DNA of 64,000 nt from Gilliamella sp. Choc4-2 (lineage in GTDB: Bacteria; Pseudomonadota; Gammaproteobacteria; Enterobacterales; Orbaceae). The notes under the pieces were generated by a model. It saw nothing but the letters and a program-made list of their open reading frames with translations. It was not told the DNA's origin and made no database searches. Below are positions 37,065 through 45,715 of this stretch, piece after piece (position 1 is the stretch's first letter; every line of letters starts with the position of its first letter). Both the position numbers and the translations under genes were made by a program. The stretch lies in assembly GCF_001690355.1 (NCBI RefSeq), contig NZ_LZHG01000060.1, positions 62,001 to 126,000 of the forward strand, in the 5' to 3' direction.

Positions 37065-37435
37065 TAAATAACCATACTATATCTTCTATTGATTAGTAAT
37101 CCTGTTTACGCACTTGGTGCTCTATACTGAAAATTATTTATAGTATCGCTTCTTATTTTATAAAACCGGATATTTTTTCAGCTAGCTGAGTGCAATCGTG
37201 ATTATGACAAGAGCTTACTATATACCACTAAACTGAATCAATTAATTATAATGTTAAAACCTAATTATGGTTTGGGAGGTACTATTACGCCCTTTCATTT
37301 CGAAAATGTTACTATTAATAGCTATAATGTTAATAATGATGAAAGTTCAAAATTAAAACAAATATTGAACTATATAACAAGGCGTTCTATTTTTTGCTAG
37401 CATGAGCACAAGAGGAATAATTCAAAAAATAATGA
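37065..37435. other. Gap between the DUF1471 gene and the tRNA cluster
   Basis: About 370 bases. An open plus-strand frame runs from about 37165 to 37400 (ATG at 37251 would give 49 residues) but has no ribosome site or known relative. Otherwise nothing is recognised. The minus-strand tRNA transcript must end here; a T-rich stretch lies just downstream of the last tRNA. Confidence 0.35.
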
Positions 37436-37510
37436 TGGCTGGGGTACCAGGATTCGAACCTGGGCATGGCGGGATCAAAACCCGCTGCCTTACCGCTTGG
37501 CTATACCCCA
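37436..37510 (-). tRNA. glnU: tRNA-Gln (anticodon TTG), copy 1
   Basis: On the minus strand the gene begins TGGGGTATAGCC and ends GTACCCCAGCCA, with anticodon loop TTTTGAT (anticodon TTG, reading CAA). CCA is encoded. All arms pair and the sequence closely resembles E. coli glnU. Last gene of the four-tRNA cluster. Confidence 0.97.
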
Positions 37511-37702
37511 ATATAAAAAATAAGGCACTTGGTATGGACAATGTAAGATTTGAACTCATACAACTTTCGAAACTAAATTATGAATTAGCATATCTATCTA
37601 CTAGGCGCTACCACAACAATAGCAGCTAAGCAGCGTTTAGGGCAATATGCCAAAATTTAAATCATGCCGAATCGAGTAATGTTGAATATACTAACATTGT
37701 AA

Positions 37703-37777
37703 TGGCTGGGGTACCAGGATTCGAACCTGGGCGTGGCGGGATCAAAACCCGCTGCCTTACCGCTTGGCTATACCCCA
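37703..37777 (-). tRNA. glnU: tRNA-Gln (anticodon TTG), copy 2
   Basis: Nearly identical to the copy at 37436, differing by one base in the variable-loop region (GCGTGGCGGG against GCATGGCGGG on the plus strand). Anticodon TTG, CCA encoded. The 192-bp spacer between the two copies is unusually long for this cluster. Confidence 0.97.
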
Positions 37778-37801
37778 AAAAGGATAAATACTAAGATTAA
37801 A

Positions 37802-37886
37802 TGGTGCGGGTGGAGAGACTTGAACTCACACACCTTGCGGCGCCAGAACCTAAATCTGGTGCGTCTACCAATTTCGCCACACCCGC
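37802..37886 (-). tRNA. leuW: tRNA-Leu (anticodon TAG)
   Basis: The minus strand begins GCGGGTGTGGCGAAATTGGT and ends CACCCGCACCA, with anticodon stem-loop CAGATTTAGGTTCTG giving TAG and a long variable arm as expected for leucine. It matches E. coli leuW and keeps its place after metT. Confidence 0.97.
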
Positions 37887-37923
37887 ACTGAACACTTTCG
37901 ATAAAAGTACTACTTAATCTTCA

Positions 37924-38000
37924 TGGTGGCTACGACGGGATTCGAACCTGTGACCCCATCATTATGAGTGATGTGCTCTAACCAGCTGAGCTACGTAGCC
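37924..38000 (-). tRNA. metT: Elongator tRNA-Met (anticodon CAT)
   Basis: The minus strand begins GGCTACGTAGCTCAGCTGGT and ends CGTAGCCACCA; the anticodon loop ACTCATAAT gives CAT. Its first pair G-C and its match to E. coli metT identify it as the elongator. It is the first gene of the cluster metT-leuW-glnU-glnU. Confidence 0.97.
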
Positions 38001-38037
38001 ATTTATTCGCAACGTCATAACCAACACTGCGAGGCGC

Positions 38038-38066
38038 ATTATGCTTGTGTTACGGCAAATCGTCAA
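38038..38066 (-). promoter_or_regulatory. Promoter of the tRNA cluster
   Basis: On the minus strand TTGACG (38066-38061) and CATAAT (38043-38038) are spaced by 17 bases and followed by a GC-rich GCGCCTCGC discriminator, the typical stringently controlled stable-RNA design. A start near 38030 lies about 30 nt upstream of metT. Confidence 0.8.
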
Positions 38067-38116
38067 CTCTTTTTTTAAGATATTTTGAAAAAAAGTGGCG
38101 ACTGATTAAGTTACAA

Positions 38117-39214
38117 TCAAATACAGTTTAATAACAATTCAATTCGTTTTTTTTGCAATTCGAGCTGAATATTTTTACCAGTGAACCCTTCAGCAATAAT
38201 ATTTTGGACATCCACGCTTCTAGCTATTTTATAGGCATTTTCAAGATATTGAGCTTGGGGATATGAATCGGTTTCAGAAAAAGCCTGGCTTGCAATAATC
38301 AATTGATTAAGGTGTTGTGAATTACGCCATACATCAATATTATTTAGTAAGTTAAGAATTTGACTAGCTTCTAGTCGTTGTATTTGCTCCACGTTTTTTC
38401 GATATTGTTGTACCATAATAGCAATTTTAGTATATTGGCTTGGTGTTTTAATTTTATTACATAGCGTTTTAACCAATGTGCTATTCACCATATTTCCACA
38501 TAAAACAGCAAAACGAATGATTAGATTATCAGTCAATAATACTGATTTTTTTAGTGCATTAAGAAGATCATTTGTTAGCATTACAGATGGAAATAATAGT
38601 GAAAGTGCGCCGCATTGTTCGAGCACTTGAAAATAAACCTGAGGGTTTGCTGTTGATAATGCTTTCTCAGTTTCTTTCCAGACTCGTTCAGCTGTAAGGT
38701 ATATAACCTCCCCTTCTGATACCATTTCTTTCATTAGATCCATTGTTTCTTGGGCTATTACAAATCCTAATTGATGATAACGAGCAGCAAAGCGTGCAAC
38801 ACGTAAAACACGTAATGGATCTTCACGAAAAGCAGGAGAAACATGACGTAATAATTTGTGATGAAGATCATCAACACCATGATAAGGATCAATAATGTTG
38901 CCATTTTCATCCATCGCTATAGCATTAATAGTGAGATCACGACGGATGAGATCTTGCTCTAAGGTAATATGTTTACCGAAGTCACAGGTAAACCCTGTAT
39001 AACCCTTTCCTGATTTACGTTCAGTACGAGCTAATGCATATTCTTCTTTTGAAGTCGGGTGTAAAAAAATAGGAAAGTCCTTTCCCACTTGATGAAAACC
39101 TTGTGATACAAGTTCATCGGGTGTTGCTCCGACTACAACCCAATCACGATCAGCAATTGGTAATCCTAGTAAATTATCACGTACAGAACCACCAACTAGA
39201 TAGGTTTTACTCAT
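38117..39214 (-). CDS. cca: CCA tRNA nucleotidyltransferase, degenerate HD domain
   Basis: Cca adds or repairs the 3' CCA of tRNAs. The 365-residue protein keeps the class II nucleotidyltransferase core: YLVGGSVRDNLLG, DRDWVVVGA, the RRDLTINAIAMD motif and the EDPLRVLRVARFAARY helix. The C-terminal half still aligns with the gammaproteobacterial HD phosphohydrolase domain (ending DVQNIIAEGFTGKNI), but the metal-binding His-Asp of RFATLCHDLGKG is replaced (RFAVLCGNMVNS) and about 45 residues are missing compared with E. coli (412). The phosphatase and phosphodiesterase activities are therefore predicted lost while CCA addition is retained. It is 1 nt from the SH3 gene upstream, as in E. coli ygiM-cca. 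Confidence 0.93.
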   Translation of the reverse strand: MSKTYLVGGSVRDNLLGLPIADRDWVVVGATPDELVSQGFHQVGKDFPIFLHPTSKEEYALARTERKSGKGYTGFTCDFGKHITLEQDLIRRDLTINAIAMDENGNIIDPYHGVDDLHHKLLRHVSPAFREDPLRVLRVARFAARYHQLGFVIAQETMDLMKEMVSEGEVIYLTAERVWKETEKALSTANPQVYFQVLEQCGALSLLFPSVMLTNDLLNALKKSVLLTDNLIIRFAVLCGNMVNSTLVKTLCNKIKTPSQYTKIAIMVQQYRKNVEQIQRLEASQILNLLNNIDVWRNSQHLNQLIIASQAFSETDSYPQAQYLENAYKIARSVDVQNIIAEGFTGKNIQLELQKKRIELLLNCI

Positions 39215-39829
39215 TTAATGCATCCAACGATCTTTTTTGCGTCGACGAGGCATAATATTAGGTAGAATTAGCCCTAAGAGAAAACCACCTCCTGCAACAA
39301 GACCACCATAAGTAAACCAAGTAATAATTAAATCACGCCGTTTATCGTCAACTTGATTTAATGCTGAATCCAGTTGTACTTCTTGTTCTTTGAACTTTCT
39401 TTCTAATTCATTATTTTTATTTTGTAGGTTTTCAATTAATTTTTCCGATGTTTGTAACTTTTCAACATAATCACTAATCATTTTTTGATGATAATCTTCT
39501 GCATTATCTACTTTGTCTTTATATTCTGCGATTTTTGCTTCTAAAACAGGGATTCGTTCTTTATAACTTGGATAGTCATTTAATTTGTTCGTTTCAATCC
39601 ATGCGACTTTACCACTGTTAAGTTTGATACGTGTATATTTTCCATCAGGACTTTTTTCGAGCTCAGTAACTTTAGCTCCACTTTTGACCGTATATAAAAT
39701 TGCATGCTGTTGGCTCGGACCACGGCGTAAATAAACATCAACCTCATCTGCCACATATTTATCTACTGCATTAGCATTTGAAGCCAACATAATAAAAGAA
39801 AATAAAGTAATAATATTCTGTTTTTTCAT
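39215..39829 (-). CDS. ygiM: TIGR04211 family SH3-domain membrane protein (YgiM-like)
   Basis: A 204-residue protein with a signal peptide (to about ANA, residue 21), a bacterial SH3 domain (about 24-90, DEVDVYLRRGPSQQHAI...GKVAWIETN), a long coiled coil (about 95-165) and one C-terminal membrane segment (FTYGGLVAGGGFLLGLILP) before a basic tail. The layout is that of E. coli YgiM, also upstream of cca. Function is not established; an envelope role by binding cell-wall peptides is inferred from SH3b domains. Confidence 0.88.
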   Translation of the reverse strand: MKKQNIITLFSFIMLASNANAVDKYVADEVDVYLRRGPSQQHAILYTVKSGAKVTELEKSPDGKYTRIKLNSGKVAWIETNKLNDYPSYKERIPVLEAKIAEYKDKVDNAEDYHQKMISDYVEKLQTSEKLIENLQNKNNELERKFKEQEVQLDSALNQVDDKRRDLIITWFTYGGLVAGGGFLLGLILPNIMPRRRKKDRWMH

Positions 39830-40378
39830 TATATTTCAAACAATCATCCGTAAATAATTTACATGATAACATAAAAAAATATCTTTTCGCACAATCATTT
39901 TACAATTGATGTAGGTAGAACCTGAGTTATGAAATATACTTAAATGAAATCGATTACATTTTTATGAGATATCAATCAAAAAATATTATAGTTATTAACA
40001 AGTAAATTATTGTGATCGTTACCATACATTATTTGCTCATTAAGTAATAAATCAGGTTATAGTTTAAATTATCATTAACTTTATATCCAAATTAAAAAAA
40101 CAACCTATTTTCGTGAGTTGAACTGTGAAAAGCTTTTGGTTCTTATGATTTAATACATAGATGTGGAGGAATATGCAATTAACTATTTTTAAAAATAAAA
40201 TCAAATAGTTATCAATAAATTAATACGATTGTTAATAATAATTTTTGGACACCAAAATATACCCAAATTATTATTGACCAATAAGCGTTATAACTATAGG
40301 TGAGCTTAAAATGTTGATAAAGAAAATTTATAATCTATAAAAAACAAGAATCTCAATTAGTATCTTATTTTTTGCCTA
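39830..40378. other. Gene-free gap between ygiM and recB
   Basis: About 550 very AT-rich bases downstream of recB and upstream of ygiM, both minus strand. recD is expected here in enterobacteria, but no fragment of it is recognisable. It contains only tiny ORFs and no strong hairpin. Confidence 0.45.
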
Positions 40379-43300
40379 TTACACTATTTTTATGGCATTG
40401 CCATCAAATAACTTATCAAGTTTTTCTATAAATGCTTGTTTAGGGCGATGAAAAAAGATACCTTGTTCAGGCATTCCTCGCAGAAATAGATAATAAACAC
40501 CACCGAAATGAGTTTGATATTGATAATTTGTAATTCGGCTTCTTAAAAAGCGGTGTAAAGCTAAACTGTAAAATTGATATTGTAAATCATAGCGATGCTC
40601 GCACATTACTTTTTCTAACTCGTTTTTCTCATAATATGATACATTATTACCTAACCAATTTGATTTATAATCTACTATATAATATTTACCTTCAAATTCA
40701 AAAACCAAATCAATAAATCCCTTTAACATACCCTGTACTGTGCCAAAATCTAATTCAGGGCATAATTTTGATAGTTCATCATATTCTTTACATAAACTAT
40801 CTAATTGCTGACTAGATATTTTTTCACGAATTGGAAAATGAAATTGTAATTCATTAATGCATTTTCCTATTAATACATTTGATAATATTAAGTTTGGTTG
40901 ATGAAGTTTCGTGGTTAGTACCTTTTGTATCCATACTTTGATAGGTTCATTCCACACTGTATCCAAATTAAGTTTTTTCAACATTTGAATACATAATTCA
41001 TCAACATTTTCTGATGCAAGATTTTCCATAACGCTATGCATTAATGTACCAACATAGGCTCCTTTTGGAAAATGATGAATATCATATTGCAAATTAGTTG
41101 AATTTGTAATTTCTGATTGTGGTTGATATTCGTCCCAGTCATTATTGAGTTCTGGATTATAAGCCAATGCGGTATTATTACGCTTTTGTAATTCCGTATA
41201 ACTAGTTACTCTCCAACAAGTTGAAAGCTGTCGTGAAAAAACATTAGCAGATAATGATGTTTTTTTTAAAACAGGGGAAACATATTTTTCAGTTACTATT
41301 GGCAATTGAACATCTACTAAATCAGCAATATTTGCAATCGAACGTAAATCATATTTTAATAGGTGATTTATAGCTGATTGTTTTTTATTTAAAAAAGCAA
41401 TTCCAATACTGCAATGATATATAGATCTAGTCATAGCAACATATAATAACCGTAAATCTTCGGCAAGGCGTTCTTCTTCTATTTGTTTTTTAATTTCATC
41501 TGTTAATAACCAAGCATATGTTAACTGATAGTCATTTTTTTTATCATGATAAAATTGACTTTCTGATGAACGATACATAGAAATAAATGGTAACCATACA
41601 ATCGGAAACTCCAAACCTTTTGATTTATGAATGGTTATGATTTTTAATAAGTTTTCATCACTTTCAAGACGCTGCTCATGATTTTCTAAATTCAAATCAG
41701 GATTTACAATTTGTTTTTTTAACCAACTTATTAACGAATGAGGGTTATCTAATTCATTTTCTGCTTCTTGCAATAATTCACCCAAATGCATTAAATTAGT
41801 TAATATACGTTCACCATTTTGGCGAACTAAAATATCTTCAGCTAAATGACGTTTTTTCATCATTCGGCGCAGCATAACAAATACACCATAGTGTTGCCAA
41901 ACAACTTGATACTGTTTAAACTCTTCTACTAAACTTTCCCATTTATCTTGGTCATCAGTGATTTGTTCAAGCTCAGACATCGTTTGCCCAAATAGAGAGG
42001 TCATTAATGCCAATCTTAACATTGATTCGTTTTCAGGCATTAATACTGCATGTAACAAGCAAAGAACATCTTTTGCTTCATCTGAAGAAAAAACGCTACG
42101 ATGATTTGATAAGTAAACACTTTTGATACCAGAATCCGACAATTTTTGGCGTATAATCTCAGCCTCACGTCCAGTACGAACCAAAATAGCAATATCAGAA
42201 GTAGTAACAGGACGTAATTCATGTTGATTATTGATTAATATCGAAGGATCAGATAACCATTTCACAATTTGTTTAGCACAACAACCTGCCATATACTCTT
42301 GATATTCGTCATTGGTAGAAATATCATCAGGCAATAAATAAGCAGTGAATGCACTAGCCTCTTGATTATTAATTAATAAGGCTTTTCGTTCATTCTGCTT
42401 TGCTACGTTCATTGGTAAAAAAGGAATGTCTTTAAAGATAAACGGATTATCATGATTAGCAAATAACTGGTTAACAGCACTTATCATCGGTGCGGATGAA
42501 CGATAGTTAACATCCATTGTAAAATAATTTTCACCAGTTGACTGCTTGGCTTTTAAATAAGTAAAAATATCAGCGCCGCGAAAACTATAAATAGCTTGTT
42601 TCGGATCACCAATAAATAGCAAGCCGCAATCAGATTGTTGACTATCATAAATACGATTGAAAATTTGGTATTGAAGAGGATCAGTATCTTGGAATTCATC
42701 AATTAAGGCTACACAATATTTTTTTGCAATACTTTGAGCTAACCGTTTTCCTGTTTTTTTGCATAAAGCACGATTAAGTTGCCAAATAAGATCATCAAAA
42801 CTTATCTCTCCGTATTTGAGTTTTTCGTCATAAATTCCCTTTTGTATAACCTTCACAATATCCATTAATATTTGGCTACGCAAATCTATCGGGTGTTTAC
42901 ATAATGTCTCAATTTTTTCAAAAATAGTATGACAAGGGACGATTTTTCCTTTTTTTGTTTTTTCGGTTAAGACAGACTGACTAAACCTTTCCAGTTCATT
43001 GGGCAATTCAAATGTGTAGGTATCTTTATTTGCCCATTGAGATACTTTAGCCAACCAATTAGGTAAATTTCGGATACTATATGATTGTTTATTTATCCCT
43101 GACTGTGTAATTATACTAGTAATTTCTTCGATTGATGTTAACCATTCATGTTTTATCTCGTTAATCTTTGTCAATTTTTTTTGATAAAAGGTGTGTATTT
43201 TTGAAACAATATCAAAATTAATTTCATCACTGTCATGTTGTTCTAAATTTAAATATGGTGTGATATCTTTCAATAAGCTTTTTGGGTCTTGCCACGTAGC

Positions 43301-43855
43301 AAATATTAAATATGCCAGTGATTTATCAAGTGGCGAAAAATAGCGACGCCAAAATTCCTGCACTACACGCAATTGTAGTTGATATTCATCTGCAACAAAA
43401 TTTTGTTCAAATAGAACACCAGATTCAAAAGCATGACTGGTTAAAATGCGCTGACAAAAACTATGTATAGTATAAATTGCTGCATCGTCCATTGATTGAT
43501 GAGCGTCATTTAGTTTCTGCAAAGCTGATTGACGATCAACAATTAACTCAATTAATTGTTGAAAAATAGGATCTTTATGATGCCCTTGCTGTAACCCTAT
43601 TTTTAATTCTTGAATATTTAGCCTAATGCGAGAACGAAGTTCTTGAGTTGCTGCTTTTGTAAAAGTTACAACAAGAATTTGGCTAACATTTAAAGGTTTT
43701 GGATAACTATTTTGACCAATACCAAGCAATAGCCTTAAATAAATAAAAGCGAGAGAATAAGTTTTACCAGTGCCTGCCGATGCTTCAATTAAGGTTCGAC
43801 CTGTTAAAGGTAAATCAAAAAGGTTGAGTTTTTTTATCCTACTTGATGAAACCAT
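40379..43855 (-). CDS. recB: Exodeoxyribonuclease V subunit beta (RecB)
   Basis: RecB is the 3'-5' helicase and the sole nuclease of RecBCD, which processes double-strand breaks and loads RecA at Chi. The 1158-residue protein has Walker A LIEASAGTGKTYSLA, motif Ia VVTFTKAATQELR, motif II LIDEFQDTDPLQYQ, a UvrD-like C-terminal helicase domain (ITIHKSKGLEFPIVWLPF, LRLLYVAMTRS) and the C-terminal nuclease with GFIDLVFEFEGKYYIVDYKSN holding the catalytic Asp and Lys. Neither recC, ptrA nor recD adjoins it. It overlaps sixA by 22 nt. Confidence 0.96.
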   Translation of the reverse strand: MVSSSRIKKLNLFDLPLTGRTLIEASAGTGKTYSLAFIYLRLLLGIGQNSYPKPLNVSQILVVTFTKAATQELRSRIRLNIQELKIGLQQGHHKDPIFQQLIELIVDRQSALQKLNDAHQSMDDAAIYTIHSFCQRILTSHAFESGVLFEQNFVADEYQLQLRVVQEFWRRYFSPLDKSLAYLIFATWQDPKSLLKDITPYLNLEQHDSDEINFDIVSKIHTFYQKKLTKINEIKHEWLTSIEEITSIITQSGINKQSYSIRNLPNWLAKVSQWANKDTYTFELPNELERFSQSVLTEKTKKGKIVPCHTIFEKIETLCKHPIDLRSQILMDIVKVIQKGIYDEKLKYGEISFDDLIWQLNRALCKKTGKRLAQSIAKKYCVALIDEFQDTDPLQYQIFNRIYDSQQSDCGLLFIGDPKQAIYSFRGADIFTYLKAKQSTGENYFTMDVNYRSSAPMISAVNQLFANHDNPFIFKDIPFLPMNVAKQNERKALLINNQEASAFTAYLLPDDISTNDEYQEYMAGCCAKQIVKWLSDPSILINNQHELRPVTTSDIAILVRTGREAEIIRQKLSDSGIKSVYLSNHRSVFSSDEAKDVLCLLHAVLMPENESMLRLALMTSLFGQTMSELEQITDDQDKWESLVEEFKQYQVVWQHYGVFVMLRRMMKKRHLAEDILVRQNGERILTNLMHLGELLQEAENELDNPHSLISWLKKQIVNPDLNLENHEQRLESDENLLKIITIHKSKGLEFPIVWLPFISMYRSSESQFYHDKKNDYQLTYAWLLTDEIKKQIEEERLAEDLRLLYVAMTRSIYHCSIGIAFLNKKQSAINHLLKYDLRSIANIADLVDVQLPIVTEKYVSPVLKKTSLSANVFSRQLSTCWRVTSYTELQKRNNTALAYNPELNNDWDEYQPQSEITNSTNLQYDIHHFPKGAYVGTLMHSVMENLASENVDELCIQMLKKLNLDTVWNEPIKVWIQKVLTTKLHQPNLILSNVLIGKCINELQFHFPIREKISSQQLDSLCKEYDELSKLCPELDFGTVQGMLKGFIDLVFEFEGKYYIVDYKSNWLGNNVSYYEKNELEKVMCEHRYDLQYQFYSLALHRFLRSRITNYQYQTHFGGVYYLFLRGMPEQGIFFHRPKQAFIEKLDKLFDGNAIKIV

Positions 43856-44292
43856 TCAAGCTTCCCAGCTGCATTTGAAGACAAATCCACACAGGCAATA
43901 GCCGCAGTTGAAAACATAGATGGCAGAGCTTGCGGGCATAGCTCGCCAATTAAATATCCTACTAACGGCAAGTGAGATACTACTATTATATTTTCAAAAC
44001 TTTGTGACAATAACATAATTAATAAATCAACAATATGTGATGGGCTACCACCTGGAACTAACAATTTATTCGTTTCAATTTTTGAAACACTCACCTTTGA
44101 TGATAACACCGATAGTGTTTGTTGTGCACGTAAATAGGGACTTACTAAGCCTAAATCAAATTGAAAATTTTGCTGCTTAAGCCATAGTCCAACTTGATTT
44201 GACTGTTTAATGCCATAAGTAGTCAGCGCTCGCTCGGAATCAGTGGAAGCAGAAAACCCTGCTTCGCCATGCCTCATAATGCAAACTTTCAT
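43834..44292 (-). CDS. sixA: Phosphohistidine phosphatase SixA
   Basis: SixA removes phosphate from histidine of HPt domains (ArcB in E. coli) and of the nitrogen phosphotransferase system. The 152-residue phosphoglycerate-mutase-fold protein begins MKVCIMRHGEAGF with the RHG catalytic motif, followed by SPYLRAQQTL and the second histidine in IIVVSHLPLVGYL. The 3' end overlaps recB by 22 nt, a coupling that does not exist in E. coli. Confidence 0.93.
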   Translation of the reverse strand: MKVCIMRHGEAGFSASTDSERALTTYGIKQSNQVGLWLKQQNFQFDLGLVSPYLRAQQTLSVLSSKVSVSKIETNKLLVPGGSPSHIVDLLIMLLSQSFENIIVVSHLPLVGYLIGELCPQALPSMFSTAAIACVDLSSNAAGKLEWFHQVG

Positions 44293-44302
44293 TAATTTTC
44301 AA

Positions 44303-44599
44303 TTAACGTAATTTTAATTGAAAAATCATACATTCAGCACCACAACAAAATGTAAATTTAGCAGCTAATTTAAAACCACTTTCTATTTTTTCGATGCTAC
44401 TGGTGATTTCACACGGTTCGGTTTCTACATCTTTTGCAGATTGTGTTAATAATATTAATTTATTTTTAGCTTCTGACTCTGTTGCAAAAACGTGCTCATA
44501 TTCAGCACTACAATTTTCATTATCAATAATAGTACCTACATCCACACAACAACAAGCAGGAGTTTCATTTGCTTTACATTTGCTTTGAGAATCTGACAT
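44303..44599 (-). CDS. yfcZ: YfcZ/YiiS family protein
   Basis: A 98-residue cysteine-rich protein closely resembling E. coli YfcZ (C-x-ADETPxCCCxDVGTIxDN against KANETPACCCVDVGTIIDN; C-terminal FTFCCGAECMIFQLKLR). The clustered cysteines hint at metal or redox chemistry, but no function is established. The ATG follows GAGGTGTAAC. It lies 10 nt upstream of sixA, suggesting cotranscription; the E. coli neighbours sixA and yfcZ are also close. Confidence 0.9.
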   Translation of the reverse strand: MSDSQSKCKANETPACCCVDVGTIIDNENCSAEYEHVFATESEAKNKLILLTQSAKDVETEPCEITSSIEKIESGFKLAAKFTFCCGAECMIFQLKLR

Positions 44600-45270
44600 G
44601 TTACACCTCTATTTACGTTTTTATTGTTAGTAGTATACTCTCAATCATAAATAAGGGCAAAATTCTGATAATAATTACTTTCGATTAATCACATATTAAT
44701 TTTCTACTATACAGGTAGTTGAATATTCTTTTTTACAATTAACGTAATGATTAATTACTTTTTAAAATTAGATCTTTGTGGCATATCATATAAGACGTAA
44801 AAATTATATTTTTATTAATATTTCTTCTATAATAATAAAATAGCCATATTCATAAAATGGCAATTTTAGTCTCAACGACGTTTTTATGAAAAACTTAGAT
44901 GCGACTATGATCACCACAGCCGTACTTAGTATGACAAAATCTTTTTTATCAATATACAAAACTTTTCAATTAACTATAATAGGTTCGGTTGCCAACAATC
45001 AATTAGTACAATACATACTATATATTTTTATTGTTTAAGATATAAACAAACACATATCATTTATATGAATCTTTTTATTCGGCTGATGTTATATCTATCC
45101 AATTTGCTAGATTAAATACTGTAGAGTTTTCAACAATCGACAAAATTAAAATTAATTTGAAAATTAATGGATAAAATTTACATTATGATCACTCAGTGCA
45201 ATTCCCCCCTAACTGTATCAAGTTGCCGTGGTAATGAAGCAAACCAAATCGACCTAAACAGTCAAGCACT
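44600..45270. other. Gene-poor region upstream of yfcZ
   Basis: About 670 AT-rich bases. It contains the hairpin at 44836-44868 and an unsupported 50-codon frame (44886-45038, no ribosome site, hydrophobic C-terminus). The right part merges into the Rhs-like remnant. It may be the eroded remains of accessory DNA. Confidence 0.4.
44836..44868. repeat. Imperfect hairpin in gene-poor DNA
   Basis: TAAAATAGCCAT and ATGGCAATTTTA pair over 12 bases with one mismatch and a 9-nt loop. It may be a terminator of a lost gene. Confidence 0.4.
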
Positions 45271-45703
45271 GTCGACTCACAGTTTTGGCATGAAAGGAAT
45301 GAAATCACCCGTAACATGGGGCGATTTGGTGAACTCAATTGTCATCAACAATTTTATAGCCGTGTTCGATTGCTTAATCAAAAAGTCAAGATCAAAGGCG
45401 ACCAAAACAAACCGTTTGAATGTCATGATCAATATAATGTTGCCGATAAGCTTGGCAAAATGAGCGACAACTACAGAGGGCTGAAAATTTTAACCCACGA
45501 TTAAAAAAGCCCGACTAAGTAGCATCAGCCACCAACCGTATAACCATGGACAATTACCGGTTGAGCTGAGCTATAAAGGCTAGCATGAACACTTTTATTT
45601 TGATAGGGCAGATAACTTACAGGGTATTGAATTACCACTTGATGAGTTAAAACATGCATCACATGCCCCAAAATTACCGCAACCCCATATAAACTCTAGA
45701 TAG
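45271..45703 (+). pseudogene. Eroded Rhs/YD-repeat fragment
   Basis: Frame by frame the plus strand gives VDSQFWHERNEITRNMGRFGEL, then QQFYSRVRLLNQKVKIKG and DQYNVADKLGKMSDNYRGLKILTHD up to a stop at 45504. After several stops, HFYFDRADNLQGIELPLDELKH runs to a stop at 45701. The spacing and wording (Q-Y-x-V-A-D-x-L, Y-F-D-R-A-D-N-L-Q-G-I) are those of YD/Rhs repeats. It lacks a start, has frameshifts and stops, and is a dead remnant, probably of a T6SS Rhs effector. Assignment is by pattern only. Confidence 0.6.
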
Positions 45704-45715
45704 TAGTTAATAAAA

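Noticed and set aside
37251-37400. 49-codon plus-strand ORF upstream of the tRNA cluster (open frame from about 37165)
   Set aside because: No ribosome site, no recognisable homologue, and located in AT-rich spacer DNA. It may be a decayed gene but cannot be supported.
37402-37629. 75-codon ORF running across a tRNA-Gln gene
   Set aside because: It is the antisense of a tRNA and its spacer; the tRNA explains the sequence.
44886-45038. 50-codon plus-strand ORF with a hydrophobic end
   Set aside because: No ribosome site, no neighbour suggesting a role, and chance ORFs of this size are common at this base composition.
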